From Coraliomargarita algicola (GTDB taxonomy: Bacteria; Verrucomicrobiota; Verrucomicrobiia; Opitutales; Coraliomargaritaceae), in assembly GCF_033878955.1 (NCBI RefSeq), contig NZ_CP138858.1, positions 3,933,001-3,997,000 of the forward strand: a DNA stretch of 64,000 nt, in the 5' to 3' direction. Position 1 is the stretch's first letter. The number at the start of each line of letters is the position of its first letter. The notes beneath the pieces were generated by a model. The model made no database searches and was not told where the DNA came from. It saw only the letters and a list, made by a program, of their open reading frames with translations. The position numbers and the translations under genes were made by a program. Of the stretch, positions 1 through 9,125 are shown piece by piece.

Positions 1-66
1 TTATCCTTGGGGGCGACTTCCTCCGCTGTTCAGTGAATTTCGAATGTGGTGGCCGCTCTGTCACAC

Positions 67-97
67 AAAAAAAGCCCGCGATGACTCGCGGGCTTTT
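67..97 (-). terminator. Rho-independent terminator after pdhC
   Basis: A 12-bp perfect stem (70-81 with 86-97, loop TGAC) with a GC-rich core. Read on the minus strand it ends in a run of seven T. It lies 20 bases past the pdhC stop codon and closes the PDH operon. Positions 1-66 to its left contain no gene I can recognise. Confidence 0.9.
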
Positions 98-117
98 GAA
101 AAATCTGTCTATAGCGA

Positions 118-1407
118 CTAGACCAACATCAAGGCGGGGGTTTCCAAGATTTCCTTGAGCGCTTGCAGATACTGTGCGCCGACTGCGCCGTCGATGGTGC
201 GATGGTCGCCTGAGAGGCCAATTTTCATGACTTGGCCGACCACGATCTCGTCCTTGTCGTTGACGACTGGTTTCTTAATCGTTGCGCCGATACTGAGGAT
301 GGCCGCGTTGTTGGGATTGATGATGCCGTAGAAATCGGAGATGCCAAACATGCCAAGGTTTGTGACCGTGAGTGTAGAACCGCTCATTTCGTTGGGAGTT
401 AGCTTCTTGTCGCGGGCCTTCTTGATCAGCACTTTGGCTTCGGCTCCGATTTCGCGCAGGCCTTTGGTTTCGGCTGCGCGAATGACTGGAGTGACCAGGC
501 CGTCGTCGATCGCAACGCCAAAGGCGAGGTGCACGTTCGGGTGTTGCTTGATGCTCTCACCCTCCCATGAGCGATTGATGGCGGGCACCCGGCGCACGGC
601 TTCAGCCGCGGCTTTGAGTGTCAAATCGTTGACTGTAAACTTGGTGCCACCGTGCTCCTTGGGGAGATCGGCTAGTTTCGCATTGAGTTCGGCGCGCAGT
701 TTGGCGAGTGGGGCTCCGTCGACTTCGATCTGGAGATAGAAGTGCGGGGCTTGTGTTTTGGAGCCTACCAGTGCCTTCGCGATGCTCTTGCGCATGTTGG
801 ATACGGGCAGATCCAAGGCTTCCAGAGTCGCTACAGGAGCGGCGGCAGGGGCTGGTGTGCTGCTGGCCGGGGCGGCTGCTCCGGGTTTCGCATTTTCAAC
901 GTCTGCTTTGACGATGCGTCCACCAGGGCCTGTGCCTTGAATGCTTACTAAGTCGATGCCTTTATCAGCAGCGATCTTTTTGGCTAAAGGAGAGGCTTTG
1001 ATACGTCCATCAGTTGTAGTTGTCGCGGGTGCAGGCGCTGCGGCCGGGCTCGGCTCGGGCTTGGGGGCCGACTCGCTTGGCGCGGGCGTGGATTCTGCGG
1101 CGGCTGGTTCTGGTTCGGCGGCCGCTGCAGCCGCGGGTGCGCTATTCTGTGCCGCAGGCGCTTCTTCGCCCTCTTCGCCAATCGCTGCGATGGCATCGCC
1201 GACGGCGACCTCTTGGCCCTCAGCGGCGTATTGTTTGATCAGTACGCCGTCGTCGAAGCACTCGACTTCCATGGTTGCTTTGTCAGTCTCGACCTCCGCA
1301 ATCATGTCGCCGCTGGAAATTGCGTCGCCTTCGTTTTTTAACCATTTGACCAGCGTGCCCACCGTCATGGTGTCGCTGAGTTTGGGCATGTCGATAAGTG
1401 TAGCCAT
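118..1407 (-). CDS. pdhC: Pyruvate dehydrogenase E2, dihydrolipoyl acetyltransferase
   Basis: Acetyltransferase core of the pyruvate dehydrogenase complex: it moves the acetyl group from lipoyl-lysine to CoA in the cytoplasm. The 429 residues show one lipoyl domain (about 1-78) with the lipoylated lysine K43 in ETDKATME, an Ala/Pro-rich swinging linker (80-133), a peripheral-subunit-binding domain (about 135-172, ending GTGPGGRIVKADVE), a second Ala/Pro linker, and the catalytic domain with the active-site motif HRTIDG (H402, D406). It is the last gene of a minus-strand pdhA-pdhB-pdhC operon, 39 bases after pdhB, and is followed by a strong terminator. The short gap before it contains three AT-rich heptamers. 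The name could also be written aceF; E2 of a branched-chain complex is less likely given the E1 neighbours. Confidence 0.95.
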   Translation of the reverse strand: MATLIDMPKLSDTMTVGTLVKWLKNEGDAISSGDMIAEVETDKATMEVECFDDGVLIKQYAAEGQEVAVGDAIAAIGEEGEEAPAAQNSAPAAAAAAEPEPAAAESTPAPSESAPKPEPSPAAAPAPATTTTDGRIKASPLAKKIAADKGIDLVSIQGTGPGGRIVKADVENAKPGAAAPASSTPAPAAAPVATLEALDLPVSNMRKSIAKALVGSKTQAPHFYLQIEVDGAPLAKLRAELNAKLADLPKEHGGTKFTVNDLTLKAAAEAVRRVPAINRSWEGESIKQHPNVHLAFGVAIDDGLVTPVIRAAETKGLREIGAEAKVLIKKARDKKLTPNEMSGSTLTVTNLGMFGISDFYGIINPNNAAILSIGATIKKPVVNDKDEIVVGQVMKIGLSGDHRTIDGAVGAQYLQALKEILETPALMLV

Positions 1408-1410
1408 AAG

Positions 1411-1431
1411 AATTAGGAATTATGAATTAGG
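1411..1431. repeat. Three AATTAGG-type heptamers between pdhB and pdhC
   Basis: Units AATTAGG, AATTATG, AATTAGG in exact 7-bp register fill most of the 39-bp pdhB-pdhC gap. This is the AT-rich version of the heptamer arrays seen across the window. Confidence 0.6.
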
Positions 1432-1446
1432 AGATGAATGCGTTCG

Positions 1447-2424
<978 letters not shown>

Positions 2425-2433
2425 GGTTTTTTT

Positions 2434-2503
2434 CAGAGGCCAGATGACAGAAGTCAGAGGCCAGGTTTCAGTTGACGGTGGTCAGAGACCGAATGTCAGT
2501 TAG
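2434..2503. repeat. Degenerate CAGNNNN heptamer array (left arm)
   Basis: Ten consecutive 7-bp units, eight of which begin CAG (for example CAGAGGC, CAGATGA, CAGAAGT); the other two begin CGG and CGA. The array is in plus orientation. It is the inverted counterpart of the CTGNNNN array at 2769-2826 and lies on the other side of the four-helix-bundle gene remnant. Confidence 0.8.
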
Positions 2504-2528
2504 TTCGTTTTAAATGTAGTGAATGAAG

Positions 2529-2750
2529 CTATAGTGGATCTGTGAGTTTGCTGATGAAGTGGGCTTCGTAGCGACGTTTCGCCCAAGCTTCGCGCAAATT
2601 CATCGGAACAGAACGGGAGGAACGACGAATTTGGCTGGTCAGAGCAAAGGCTTCTTCACGCGGAAAGGATTTACTGACTTCAAAAATCTGCATCGCGAGC
2701 GAATAACTTTTCTGGTAAACTGTAAGTTCTTTTGCGTCTTTGATCAGCAT
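2529..2750 (-). pseudogene. Truncated four-helix-bundle protein (23S rRNA IVP/Avd-like family)
   Basis: The 73 residues match the N-terminal half of the S23/IVP four-helix-bundle family. Family-typical stretches are LTVYQKSYSLAMQIFEVSKS, FPREEAFALTSQIRRSS, SVPMNLREAWAKRRY and HFISKLTD; then the frame stops at once with PL. Intact members are about 115-130 residues, so roughly the last two helices are missing, and no continuation is visible in other frames. Known relatives are encoded in intervening sequences of 23S rRNA or as free-standing genes of unknown function. It sits in the PDH operon between inverted heptamer arrays, an arrangement repeated at 40538-41120. Confidence 0.75.
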
Positions 2751-2768
2751 TTCGTATTCCTTTCTATT

Positions 2769-2826
2769 CTGTAAGTCTGTCCTCTGCTTTCTGGTTCCTG
2801 TCCTCTGACTTCTGTTCTCTGCAAAT
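2769..2826. repeat. CTGNNNN heptamer array (right arm, inverted)
   Basis: Six exact heptamers (such as CTGTCCT, CTGCTTT, CTGACTT, CTGTTCT) between two 8-bp units. Read on the minus strand they become NNNNCAG, so the array is the inverted partner of 2434-2503. The two arms could pair as a long imperfect RNA stem with the four-helix-bundle remnant in the loop. Confidence 0.8.
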
Positions 2827-2840
2827 CTGCCCCTTCGGGG

Positions 2841-3956
2841 CTAGTCGTTAAAGAAGTAGGTGCCCTTGAGCTTACCTTCGGTGTCGTTGTCGACTTCCCA
2901 GTAGACGTCGGTTTGGATCTCGCTGCGAGGTGCGACGGGGCTTTCATCTGCAAATTTCGCAGAAGCTTCGGCCTCATCTTTCTTCTCTTGGTCGATACGT
3001 TTGGCTTCGGCTTCGGTGAGGGTGCCGTCGGCCAGCAATTGTTGTTTGATCACATTGACCGGGTCCTTGGTACGCTTGTATTCCTCAATCTCCTCTTTGG
3101 TTCGATATTTCTCGTGGTTCGCGTCCGCCACTGAGTGACCACGATAGCGGTAGGTGCGGATTTCCAGCAGAAAGGGCTTCATTTCTTCACGCGCGCGGAC
3201 CATTGCACGATTGGCGACTTCACGGACTTCAAATACGTCGTGCCCATTGCATACTTCCCACTCCATGTCGAAGCCGTCGGCACGGTGCGCCAAGTTTTCG
3301 GCTGCAGAAGAGCGCTTGAGGCTGGTGCCCATTGAGTAGCCGTTGTTTTCAATGACAAAGACTACCGGAATGTTCCAGAGTGATACCAGATTAAGCGTCT
3401 CCATGAAGGAGCCTTGGTTTACGGCTCCGTCGCCCAGGAAGGCGAGTGCGCAGCCCTTGAGGCCTTTATATTTGAGTGCGAAGGCGAGTCCTGCGCCGAG
3501 CGGTGTCTGCCCTGCGACAATCCCGTGGCCGCCCCAGTAATTCTTGTCGGGGGCGAAGAAGTGCATCGAGCCACCTTTGCCCTTGGAGCAACCTGTGTGT
3601 TTGCCATACATCTCGGCCATACATTCGTTCATCGACATACCGACCGCCAGCGCGTGTCCGTGGTCGCGATAAGCGGTGATGATGTGGTCGTTCTCTTCCA
3701 TCAGCGAAACGATGCCAGTGGCCACCGCTTCTTGTCCGATATATAGATGCAGGAAGCCGCCAATCTTACCTTGGTTGTAGGCCCGCAGCGAGCGCTCTTC
3801 AAAGCGGCGAATGCCGACGATCGTGCTGTAGAGTGCGATCTTTTCTTCTTTGGAAAGTGATTTATTAATCGGAGCCGTCGCGAAGTTCTGTGACTTGGCG
3901 GGTGTCTTGGCCACCGATGTGGTTTTCGATGTGGATTTCTTTTTCGTAGTAGCCAT
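2841..3956 (-). CDS. pdhA: Pyruvate dehydrogenase E1 component, alpha subunit
   Basis: Alpha subunit of pyruvate dehydrogenase E1, 371 residues. The thiamine diphosphate motif is clear: GDG at 175-177 and closing NN at 204-205. The phosphorylation-loop region YRYRGHSVADANHEKYR lies near 270. The first 25 residues form a Lys/Ser/Thr-rich tail (KKKSTSKTT) before the conserved core starts around residue 30; this extension is not needed for catalysis in the family. It is the first gene of the operon, reading away from the regulator at 4292, so its promoter should lie in 3957-4200, though I see no convincing -35/-10 pair there. The subunit is complete. Confidence 0.95.
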   Translation of the reverse strand: MATTKKKSTSKTTSVAKTPAKSQNFATAPINKSLSKEEKIALYSTIVGIRRFEERSLRAYNQGKIGGFLHLYIGQEAVATGIVSLMEENDHIITAYRDHGHALAVGMSMNECMAEMYGKHTGCSKGKGGSMHFFAPDKNYWGGHGIVAGQTPLGAGLAFALKYKGLKGCALAFLGDGAVNQGSFMETLNLVSLWNIPVVFVIENNGYSMGTSLKRSSAAENLAHRADGFDMEWEVCNGHDVFEVREVANRAMVRAREEMKPFLLEIRTYRYRGHSVADANHEKYRTKEEIEEYKRTKDPVNVIKQQLLADGTLTEAEAKRIDQEKKDEAEASAKFADESPVAPRSEIQTDVYWEVDNDTEGKLKGTYFFND

Positions 3957-4291
3957 AAGCGTAGACTGCTCAAATTCGCACAGACCCGCAGGATGACAAG
4001 ACTAAAACCTAAAAACTGGGAGATGCTTAGGTATTTAGAGTCGCGAAAAGTTATTCGTGATTCATTATTAGCGTAATGTATTTATCTTGTGGTCTTGGTT
4101 CTTTGAGCTGGGGAGAGTTGAGCGTCGGGGGAGCTTGATGAAATTTAAAGGTGTCGTGCGCGTCCGCGAGTGCCGATTCTTCGAGTGCCCGGGGGGAAGG
4201 GTGTAGATCTTGTTCAATAAAACTTGAACAAACTGATCTGTGCTGCCAGCTTACGCTTTTTATATACTATCACTTTTTGCTCACACGCTAG
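3957..4291. other. Divergent intergenic region between pdhA and the GbsR-like gene
   Basis: 335 bp without a credible reading frame. It should hold the promoters of pdhA (minus) and the regulator (plus). It contains a GGTTCTTTGAGCTGGGGA module (near 4096-4113) seen again near 6553 and, altered, near 56003. It also holds the perfect palindrome at 4210-4231. Confidence 0.6.
4210..4231. promoter_or_regulatory. 22-bp palindrome, candidate operator (copy 1, perfect)
   Basis: Half-sites TTGTTCAA and TTGAACAA form a perfect 8-bp inverted repeat around a 6-bp AT-rich spacer, 60 bp before the start of the GbsR/MarR-like gene. Two further copies with the same half-site and spacer lengths occur at 7325-7346 and 17291-17312. 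Regulators of this class are dimeric winged-helix proteins that bind such palindromes, so autoregulation is a reasonable inference. Confidence 0.6.
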
Positions 4292-4837
4292 ATGGCTGCA
4301 TCTCCAATAGACGACTCTGCTTTATCCGCTTGGGAGGCATCGATGATCGATGTCTTTGTTCGTGCGGCTAGTTTGATTGGCTTGCCGCGTTCGATTGGCG
4401 AAATTTATGGTCTGCTCTTTTGTTCGCCGCGGGCGCTCACTTTTGATGAGTTGGTGGAGCGTTTGCAAATTAGTAAAGGGTCGGTCAGCCAGGGAGTGAA
4501 GGTCTTGCGTCAGATCGGTGCAGTGAAACTGCACTATGTAGCTGGCAGTCGCCGAGATCATTATCAGCCAGAGCTATCCATGAAGCGTTTGGTGCGTGGG
4601 TTTATAAAAGATCAGTTTGAGCCTCACTTGGCTTCCGGTTCCGAGCGTTTGGAGGGGCTTGACTCCTTGATTCAGCAAGAGAGCGATGAAGTCTTGCGCA
4701 AGCATGCGTTAAATCGTCTGGGCACCTTGCTTACCTGGCAGCAGCGCACTCGTAAATTGGTGCCGATTGTTATGGCTGTACTCGGTGGTACTAAGTTCTT
4801 CGCAAAAGATTCTTCGGATGAAGAGTATGTTATTTAA
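4292..4837 (+). CDS. GbsR/MarR-like winged-helix transcriptional regulator
   Basis: 181-residue DNA-binding protein. Residues about 30-95 fit the GbsR/MarR winged helix: PRSIGEIYGLLFCSP, then LTFDELVERLQISKGSVSQG (the recognition helix region), then a wing ending GSRRDHYQPE. The C-terminal half is helical and probably dimerises. GbsR itself senses choline, but distant relatives are common in Bacteroidota and Verrucomicrobiota, and ligand choice cannot be read from sequence. It stands directly upstream of the wecA-like gene that opens the polysaccharide locus. The perfect palindrome 60 bp upstream recurs before two other polysaccharide transcription units, suggesting this protein controls the locus (inference). 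Confidence 0.8.
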   Translation: MAASPIDDSALSAWEASMIDVFVRAASLIGLPRSIGEIYGLLFCSPRALTFDELVERLQISKGSVSQGVKVLRQIGAVKLHYVAGSRRDHYQPELSMKRLVRGFIKDQFEPHLASGSERLEGLDSLIQQESDEVLRKHALNRLGTLLTWQQRTRKLVPIVMAVLGGTKFFAKDSSDEEYVI

Positions 4838-5001
4838 GGTTAAGGCATGAACTGGAACACTTTGATTTTTTCTCGGCAAAGCTTTTCAAGTGTCAAGACA
4901 TGCGCCAGCATGGTAATTCATTTTTTCTATCGACCTCGCTAAAGTTTGTGCATTAGTCCGATCTTTTTTTTACGCGCTCTCCCTTAACAGCTTTTCATCT
5001 C

Positions 5002-6507
5002 GTGTTATTTCCTGCTCTATTTTTTCTTCTTCTTGGCTGTCTGAGCTCATGGCTGGTGATTCATATTTGCTTGTATGCCGGCCTAGGGCAGGGCGGTGAC
5101 AGCCAGCCGCAGCACCACCACACACATACTGGGATTATTCCGCGTATTGGAGGCTTGGGGATCGTGGCGGGCTTCGCGCTTACGTATCTGTTGTGTTTCT
5201 TTTATCTAGATCATATGGATAATAAGACACTGGTCCACTACGGTATTTTTGTGGGAGCCGCCGGAGCGTTCTTACTTGGTTTTATTGATGATTTTCGTCC
5301 GCTGGGGGCTCGGGTCAAGTTGTTGGCGCAGATCATTATCGCGATGATTGCGCATGAATGTGGACTGTCCATTGATAAGATTGGAATTCCCTTTATGGAT
5401 GTCGCGTTGCCACTTGGGATATTTAGCATGGCACTTACGGTGGCTTGGATCGTGACTATTATGAATCTGATCAATCTGATCGATGGTCTGGATGGTTTGG
5501 CTGGTGGTGTGGGGCTGATGTTGATGGCGCTGCTGGCATTTTTGGCCTATCAATCCGGAGTTACGATTTCTCTGGTGCTCGCGCTGGGCATGATGGGGGC
5601 GATTATGGGGTTTCTTTTTCATAACTTCCCGCCGGCCAAAGTTTATATGGGCGATTCCGGTGCCTATTTGATTGGTTTTGTGATCGCCGCACTCTCTTTG
5701 GTGAATTCTGAGAAGGGGACCGTCTTAGCGGCTTTGATCGCTCCAGTCTTAGCCCTGGCCTTGCCGATTGCGGATGTCGCTTACGCGATGCTGCGTCGTG
5801 GCATTAAAGGTTTGCCAATCTTTCGACCGGATCAGGGGCATATTCATCACCGTTTGATTCGTGCAGGTTTGTCACGTCAGAAAACGGTGGTATTTCTCTA
5901 TGGGATTTCACTTTTTGCACTGATTGGTGGCTTGCTTGCTTTCTCATACCAGGGGCGCTACTTGCCCATTTTTCTGGGTTTTGCTTTCGCGATTGTGCTG
6001 TTCACTTTGAAGGGGCAGAATATCTCGCCTGAAGTGGTGCAACATATTCTGACGGATTCATTTCAGGCGCGGCAGGATACCAAAAATTCACTCTACTTGC
6101 GGGATTGGTTTACCGTTGAAGCCGAGCGTGCGGACACCGGGCAGCACTTGTGGGCGGATTATAGGTTTATTTTGAAGAAGATGGGCTTTTGTCGGGCAGA
6201 GCTCAGTGTTAAGGGGGCGGTGCGCACCTTTTTTCAGCCAGATACACCGCATGATGAGCCTGAGTTACTTTGGAGCGAAACGCATCAAATTGGTCCCGAT
6301 GTGTCGCTGACGGTGCATGCGGCGAAAGATAACTTTTCGGAGCGTCAGTTTTCTATTATTTCCGATATCGCAGCTGAGGCGTGGTCCAAAGCTGCCGTTC
6401 GTTGGAAAGAGACGAATGATAGTTCGCTGGATTTTGAGGCCAAAGCCAGTGAGGCCTCTAATTATCGCGAGCAAAAAGCTAGAAATCTGTATCGACCGAC
6501 GTACTAA
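5002..6507 (+). CDS. WecA/MraY-family undecaprenyl-phosphate glycosyl-1-phosphate transferase
   Basis: Polytopic inner-membrane enzyme that starts polysaccharide synthesis by moving a sugar-1-phosphate (GlcNAc-1-P or similar) to undecaprenyl phosphate. Family motifs are in order: HHHTHTGIIPRIGGLG, LGFIDDFRPLGARVK, NLIDGLDGLAGG, KVYMGDSGAYLIG and the terminal HIHHRLI. About ten hydrophobic segments span residues 1-335. The protein is 501 residues, whereas WecA is about 365. The additional 160 residues form a soluble C-terminal domain (WFTVEAERADTGQHLWADYR and onward) that I do not recognise. The start is GTG, and I see no good upstream alternative or ribosome binding site. It follows the regulator by 164 bp and probably initiates the polymer made by the downstream locus. 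Confidence 0.9.
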   Translation: MLFPALFFLLLGCLSSWLVIHICLYAGLGQGGDSQPQHHHTHTGIIPRIGGLGIVAGFALTYLLCFFYLDHMDNKTLVHYGIFVGAAGAFLLGFIDDFRPLGARVKLLAQIIIAMIAHECGLSIDKIGIPFMDVALPLGIFSMALTVAWIVTIMNLINLIDGLDGLAGGVGLMLMALLAFLAYQSGVTISLVLALGMMGAIMGFLFHNFPPAKVYMGDSGAYLIGFVIAALSLVNSEKGTVLAALIAPVLALALPIADVAYAMLRRGIKGLPIFRPDQGHIHHRLIRAGLSRQKTVVFLYGISLFALIGGLLAFSYQGRYLPIFLGFAFAIVLFTLKGQNISPEVVQHILTDSFQARQDTKNSLYLRDWFTVEAERADTGQHLWADYRFILKKMGFCRAELSVKGAVRTFFQPDTPHDEPELLWSETHQIGPDVSLTVHAAKDNFSERQFSIISDIAAEAWSKAAVRWKETNDSSLDFEAKASEASNYREQKARNLYRPTY

Positions 6508-6521
6508 ATTTATGCAAGTTT

Positions 6522-6533
6522 GCTGGTAGCGTG
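6522..6533 (+). promoter_or_regulatory. Partial ops-like element (copy 1)
   Basis: GCTGGTAGCGTG: ten of twelve bases match the E. coli ops element GGCGGTAGCGTG, including its last nine in a row. It lies just after the wecA-like stop codon and 187 bp before the broken rfbB copy. Better matches occur at 7437 and 17427; alone this one would be unconvincing. Confidence 0.35.
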
Positions 6534-6550
6534 CCAAGCTACTGTGCGGC

Positions 6551-6645
6551 CTCGGTTCTTTGAGCTGGGGATCGGATGGAACGGGAAACATCGAATCTTC
6601 AACATTGAATGTTGAATGCTACAGTAGTCGGGTTGGCTCTGCCGC
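6551..6645. repeat. Composite intergenic repeat (copy 1)
   Basis: Three modules in order: CTCGGTTCTTTGAGCTGGGG (6551-6570), then heptamers ATCGAAT, CTTCAAC, ATTGAAT, GTTGAAT (6590-6617), then a GTCGGGTTGGCTCTGCCGCC segment (about 6626-6645). The same modules in the same order recur at 55996-56142, which marks this as an interspersed family. Confidence 0.65.
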
Positions 6646-6719
6646 CCGATTTCGTATTCAGTATCCATGCCACGATTTCGTTTTTTCGATTTTAGCGTGT
6701 AACAGAACTCGATTTACTT

Positions 6720-7220
6720 ATGAAAATTTTAGTCACAGGGGGGTGTGGTTTTATCGGTTCCAATCTGGTTCGTTTATTAGTCAAAGATAAGAACTGTTCA
6801 GTCGTGAACCTCGATAAGTTGACGTATGCGGGGAATCTGGAATCTTTAGCGGATTTGGCGGCTCATCCTAGTTATGTCTTGGAACAGGTGGATCTGTGCT
6901 CTCATGGATGAGTTTCGGCAGTCGCCGGATTACGAATTTCTGATTAATGATTCCGGAGCCGATGAAAAATCTCAGTCATCAGTCATCAAGAATCGCACAA
7001 AAGTTATGAAGAACTCATCACGTTTGTGGCAGACAGGCCCGGCCACGACCTGCGCTATGCCATTGATTCGTCTAAAATTCGTGACGAATTGGGCTGGGCT
7101 CCTAAGGAAGATTTCGAATCTGGTTTCCGCAAGACGGTGCAATGGTATTTAGAGCATCGCGAGTGGTGGGAGCATATCCTAAGCGGCGATTATCAGCTCG
7201 AACGACTGGGGCAGTCGTAG
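6720..7220 (+). pseudogene. rfbB: Internally deleted dTDP-glucose 4,6-dehydratase copy
   Basis: The start (MKILVTGGCGFIGSNLVRLL through EQVDLC) and the end (ADRPGHDLRYAIDSSKIRDE through LERLGQS) closely match the intact rfbB at 17463. About 640 bp between them, codons 61-274 of the intact gene, are missing. The junction falls at 6893-6905, where ATCTGTGC-like bases occur at both deletion ends in the intact copy, so a microhomology deletion is likely. The catalytic Y-x3-K segment is lost and the frame is broken, so it cannot work. The rebuilt stretch carries the heptamers TCTCAGT, CATCAGT, CATCAAG (6970-6990) exactly where the intact copy has a different repeat-like insert. Confidence 0.9.
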
Positions 7221-7324
7221 AGAACGCACGAGGTCGAAGCTTCAATATTGTATTTTTGAATTTGGACCTGGTCGGGTGGCTTGGACGCCCGGTCGATTCT
7301 TGGTCTTTCCCGGGCTGGTTCGGT

Positions 7325-7346
7325 TTGTTCATAAAAACTTGAACTA
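7325..7346. promoter_or_regulatory. 22-bp palindrome-like site (copy 2)
   Basis: TTGTTCAT and TTGAACTA around a 6-bp spacer (AAAAAC): the same half-site lengths and spacing as the perfect palindrome at 4210. It lies 144 bp before the ligase gene and 90 bp before an exact ops-like dodecamer. Confidence 0.5.
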
Positions 7347-7436
7347 ATCGAGACTTGGTTTCACTGATAGGAACTATTGAGTGCACATGCACCCTTGCAT
7401 TTCTCGTTTTGTGGTTCGCTGCTTGGTGTGACCAAT

Positions 7437-7448
7437 GGCGGTAGCGTG
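7437..7448 (+). promoter_or_regulatory. Exact ops-like antitermination element (copy 2)
   Basis: GGCGGTAGCGTG is identical to the 12-base ops element that recruits RfaH to LPS and capsule operons in enterobacteria (known from E. coli). It lies in an untranslated leader 42 bases before the ligase start and is preceded by a small TTGGT/ACCAA inverted repeat. The context (leader of a polysaccharide operon) matches the known role, but no RfaH/NusG paralog is visible in this window. Confidence 0.55.
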
Positions 7449-7490
7449 TTTAGTCTCAGGAGTTGACGGAGCGGTCTCCGTTTGGGGGAA

Positions 7491-9060
7491 ATGTGCAGCT
7501 CATTCTTTAATAGGTTTATGCCAAGAAAAAGTTCAGGGATGAAACAGTCATCATCCACAGTTCAACGATCCAAATCCAAGGGTGCGTCGCTGCGGGAGTG
7601 GTTGCTTGTTATCAGCGGTGGACTCACGCTTGCGTTCACCGCATGGGGACTCGGAGGCGTAGAAGCTTGGACGTTGCACATATTGTTTGCGGGAGGCGTG
7701 CTGACTTTTGCGTTGGCGCTGTGTCCCTTTCCTGAGTGCATTCGCTCTCCTCTTTCTAACCTACACTTCCCACTCAAGTCGTTGCAGCGGCTTGTCCGTT
7801 GGCCTTTTTTCTGGTGCAGCTTGCTTTTTCTGCTGTATCTACTCGCGGGCGCGTTGAATCCAGTTGCTGCGGTCATGCGTGATGAGCGTGGCTGGTGGGT
7901 GGAAGCAATACCTCCGGTTCTTGCGAAGTGGTTGCCAGGTTCTGTGCGTTCAGATTACCAGCCGATGAATGCCTGGCGAGTGTTGGTTAGTTTTTCGGGG
8001 AGCTTTGCTCTGATCTGGGGCCTATGGGCGGGACTCACTCGTCGTTCAAGCACCTTAGCTGTGTTGTGGTGCCTTTTGTTGAGTGGTGCAGGTATGGGGA
8101 TGGTGGCTATCTTGCAAGATTTGACAGAGTCCAAGGAGGTGCTTTGGACTTTTTCGTCCAGTAATCCTCGTTTTTGGGGCAGCTTTTTCTATCGCAATCA
8201 GGCCGCCGCTTTTCTTAATCTGATTCTGGTATTGGCTGCCTTTTTATTCTTTTATCATGCTGTGAAGACACGGGCAAAGGCCCGTTCTGGTGGCCCACAT
8301 TTTTTGTGTTTTCTTTTATTTGGTCTTAGCGCTGCCTCTGTCGCGATGGCGCTCTCCCGTGGAGGGATTCTTTTTGCAGGCGTGATTAGTCTTAGCTTTT
8401 TGGGTTTGCTGCTTATTTTCATGCTGCAGGGGCTGATATATCAAAATGCGACTATCGCGACCTTAATACCGGTTCTGTTACTGACGGCAGCTGCGTTTCT
8501 AGCCATTCGGATCATCGACTTGAATGCCATTCAGCAACGCTTTGGCGATATCGAAGCACAGGTTGAATCGCTGGATCAAAACTTACGTACTCTGAGGTAC
8601 TCGAGCGACATGGGATATGGCGCAAGATCGCTTGGGGCTTGGTTGGGGGCCCGGTTCTTTCCGCTATATCTTTCCCATGTATCAGCGCAATTATCCGGAT
8701 ATTTTTTATCTCAACTGGTTGAAATGGCAGGGGAAGCAAGGACGTCAGGCTTACCATTATGCCCATAATGATCTTGTTCAGTTTGTCGCGGAATACGGGC
8801 TTGTCGGGAGTACGTTGATATTTGGTGCGATATTCTTATTAATACTGCAGGCAATTTACCACAGTGGGGAGCAAAGCTTCGCAGTGCTCATTTTATTGGT
8901 AGGAACGGGCCAGGCATTCGGACATGCTTTTATTGATTTTATTTTTAACAGCCCTGCCTATTGGATGGCCTTTGTAGGCATACTGGTAGTGGCGACTAAG
9001 CTCTTGAGTTTAGAAAGTCGTAGCATCCACCGCAGACGTGTATCTTCTGATTTAAAATAG
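7491..9060 (+). CDS. O-antigen ligase/polymerase-like membrane protein, frameshifted
   Basis: Polytopic membrane protein of the O-antigen ligase (Wzy_C/WaaL-like) family, which joins or polymerises lipid-linked glycans on the periplasmic side. Two frames encode it: 7491-8616, with many hydrophobic segments, then 8617-9060, carrying LGLGWGPGSFRYIFP and HNDLVQFVAEYGLVG, the signature loop and helix. Removing one G from the run at 8612-8614 restores one frame of 522 codons (reading SSDMDMAQDRLGLG), a normal family length. The upstream start could be TTG 7482, ATG 7491, 7518 or 7539; I use ATG 7491. The break is a genuine mutation, phase variation or a base-call error. A second, intact ligase-like gene is at 41133. 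Confidence 0.8.
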
Positions 9061-9125
9061 ATGGGGCGCTAAGCTCCAAGTGTAGAGATTCAATAGAGAT
9101 CACTATTACTGAAAATTATTATAAT

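Noticed and set aside
2434..2826. Possible CRISPR array from the regular short repeats
   Set aside because: Units are contiguous 7-bp steps without unique spacers, and no cas genes are in the window.
4001..4017. ACTAAAA, CCTAAAA, ACTGGGA as another heptamer array
   Set aside because: Only three loose units; could be chance in an AT-rich leader.
6874..7152. Hypothetical 92-residue gene between the halves of the broken rfbB
   Set aside because: It is an out-of-frame reading of rfbB remnants; its MDEF start corresponds to the LMDEL segment of rfbB.
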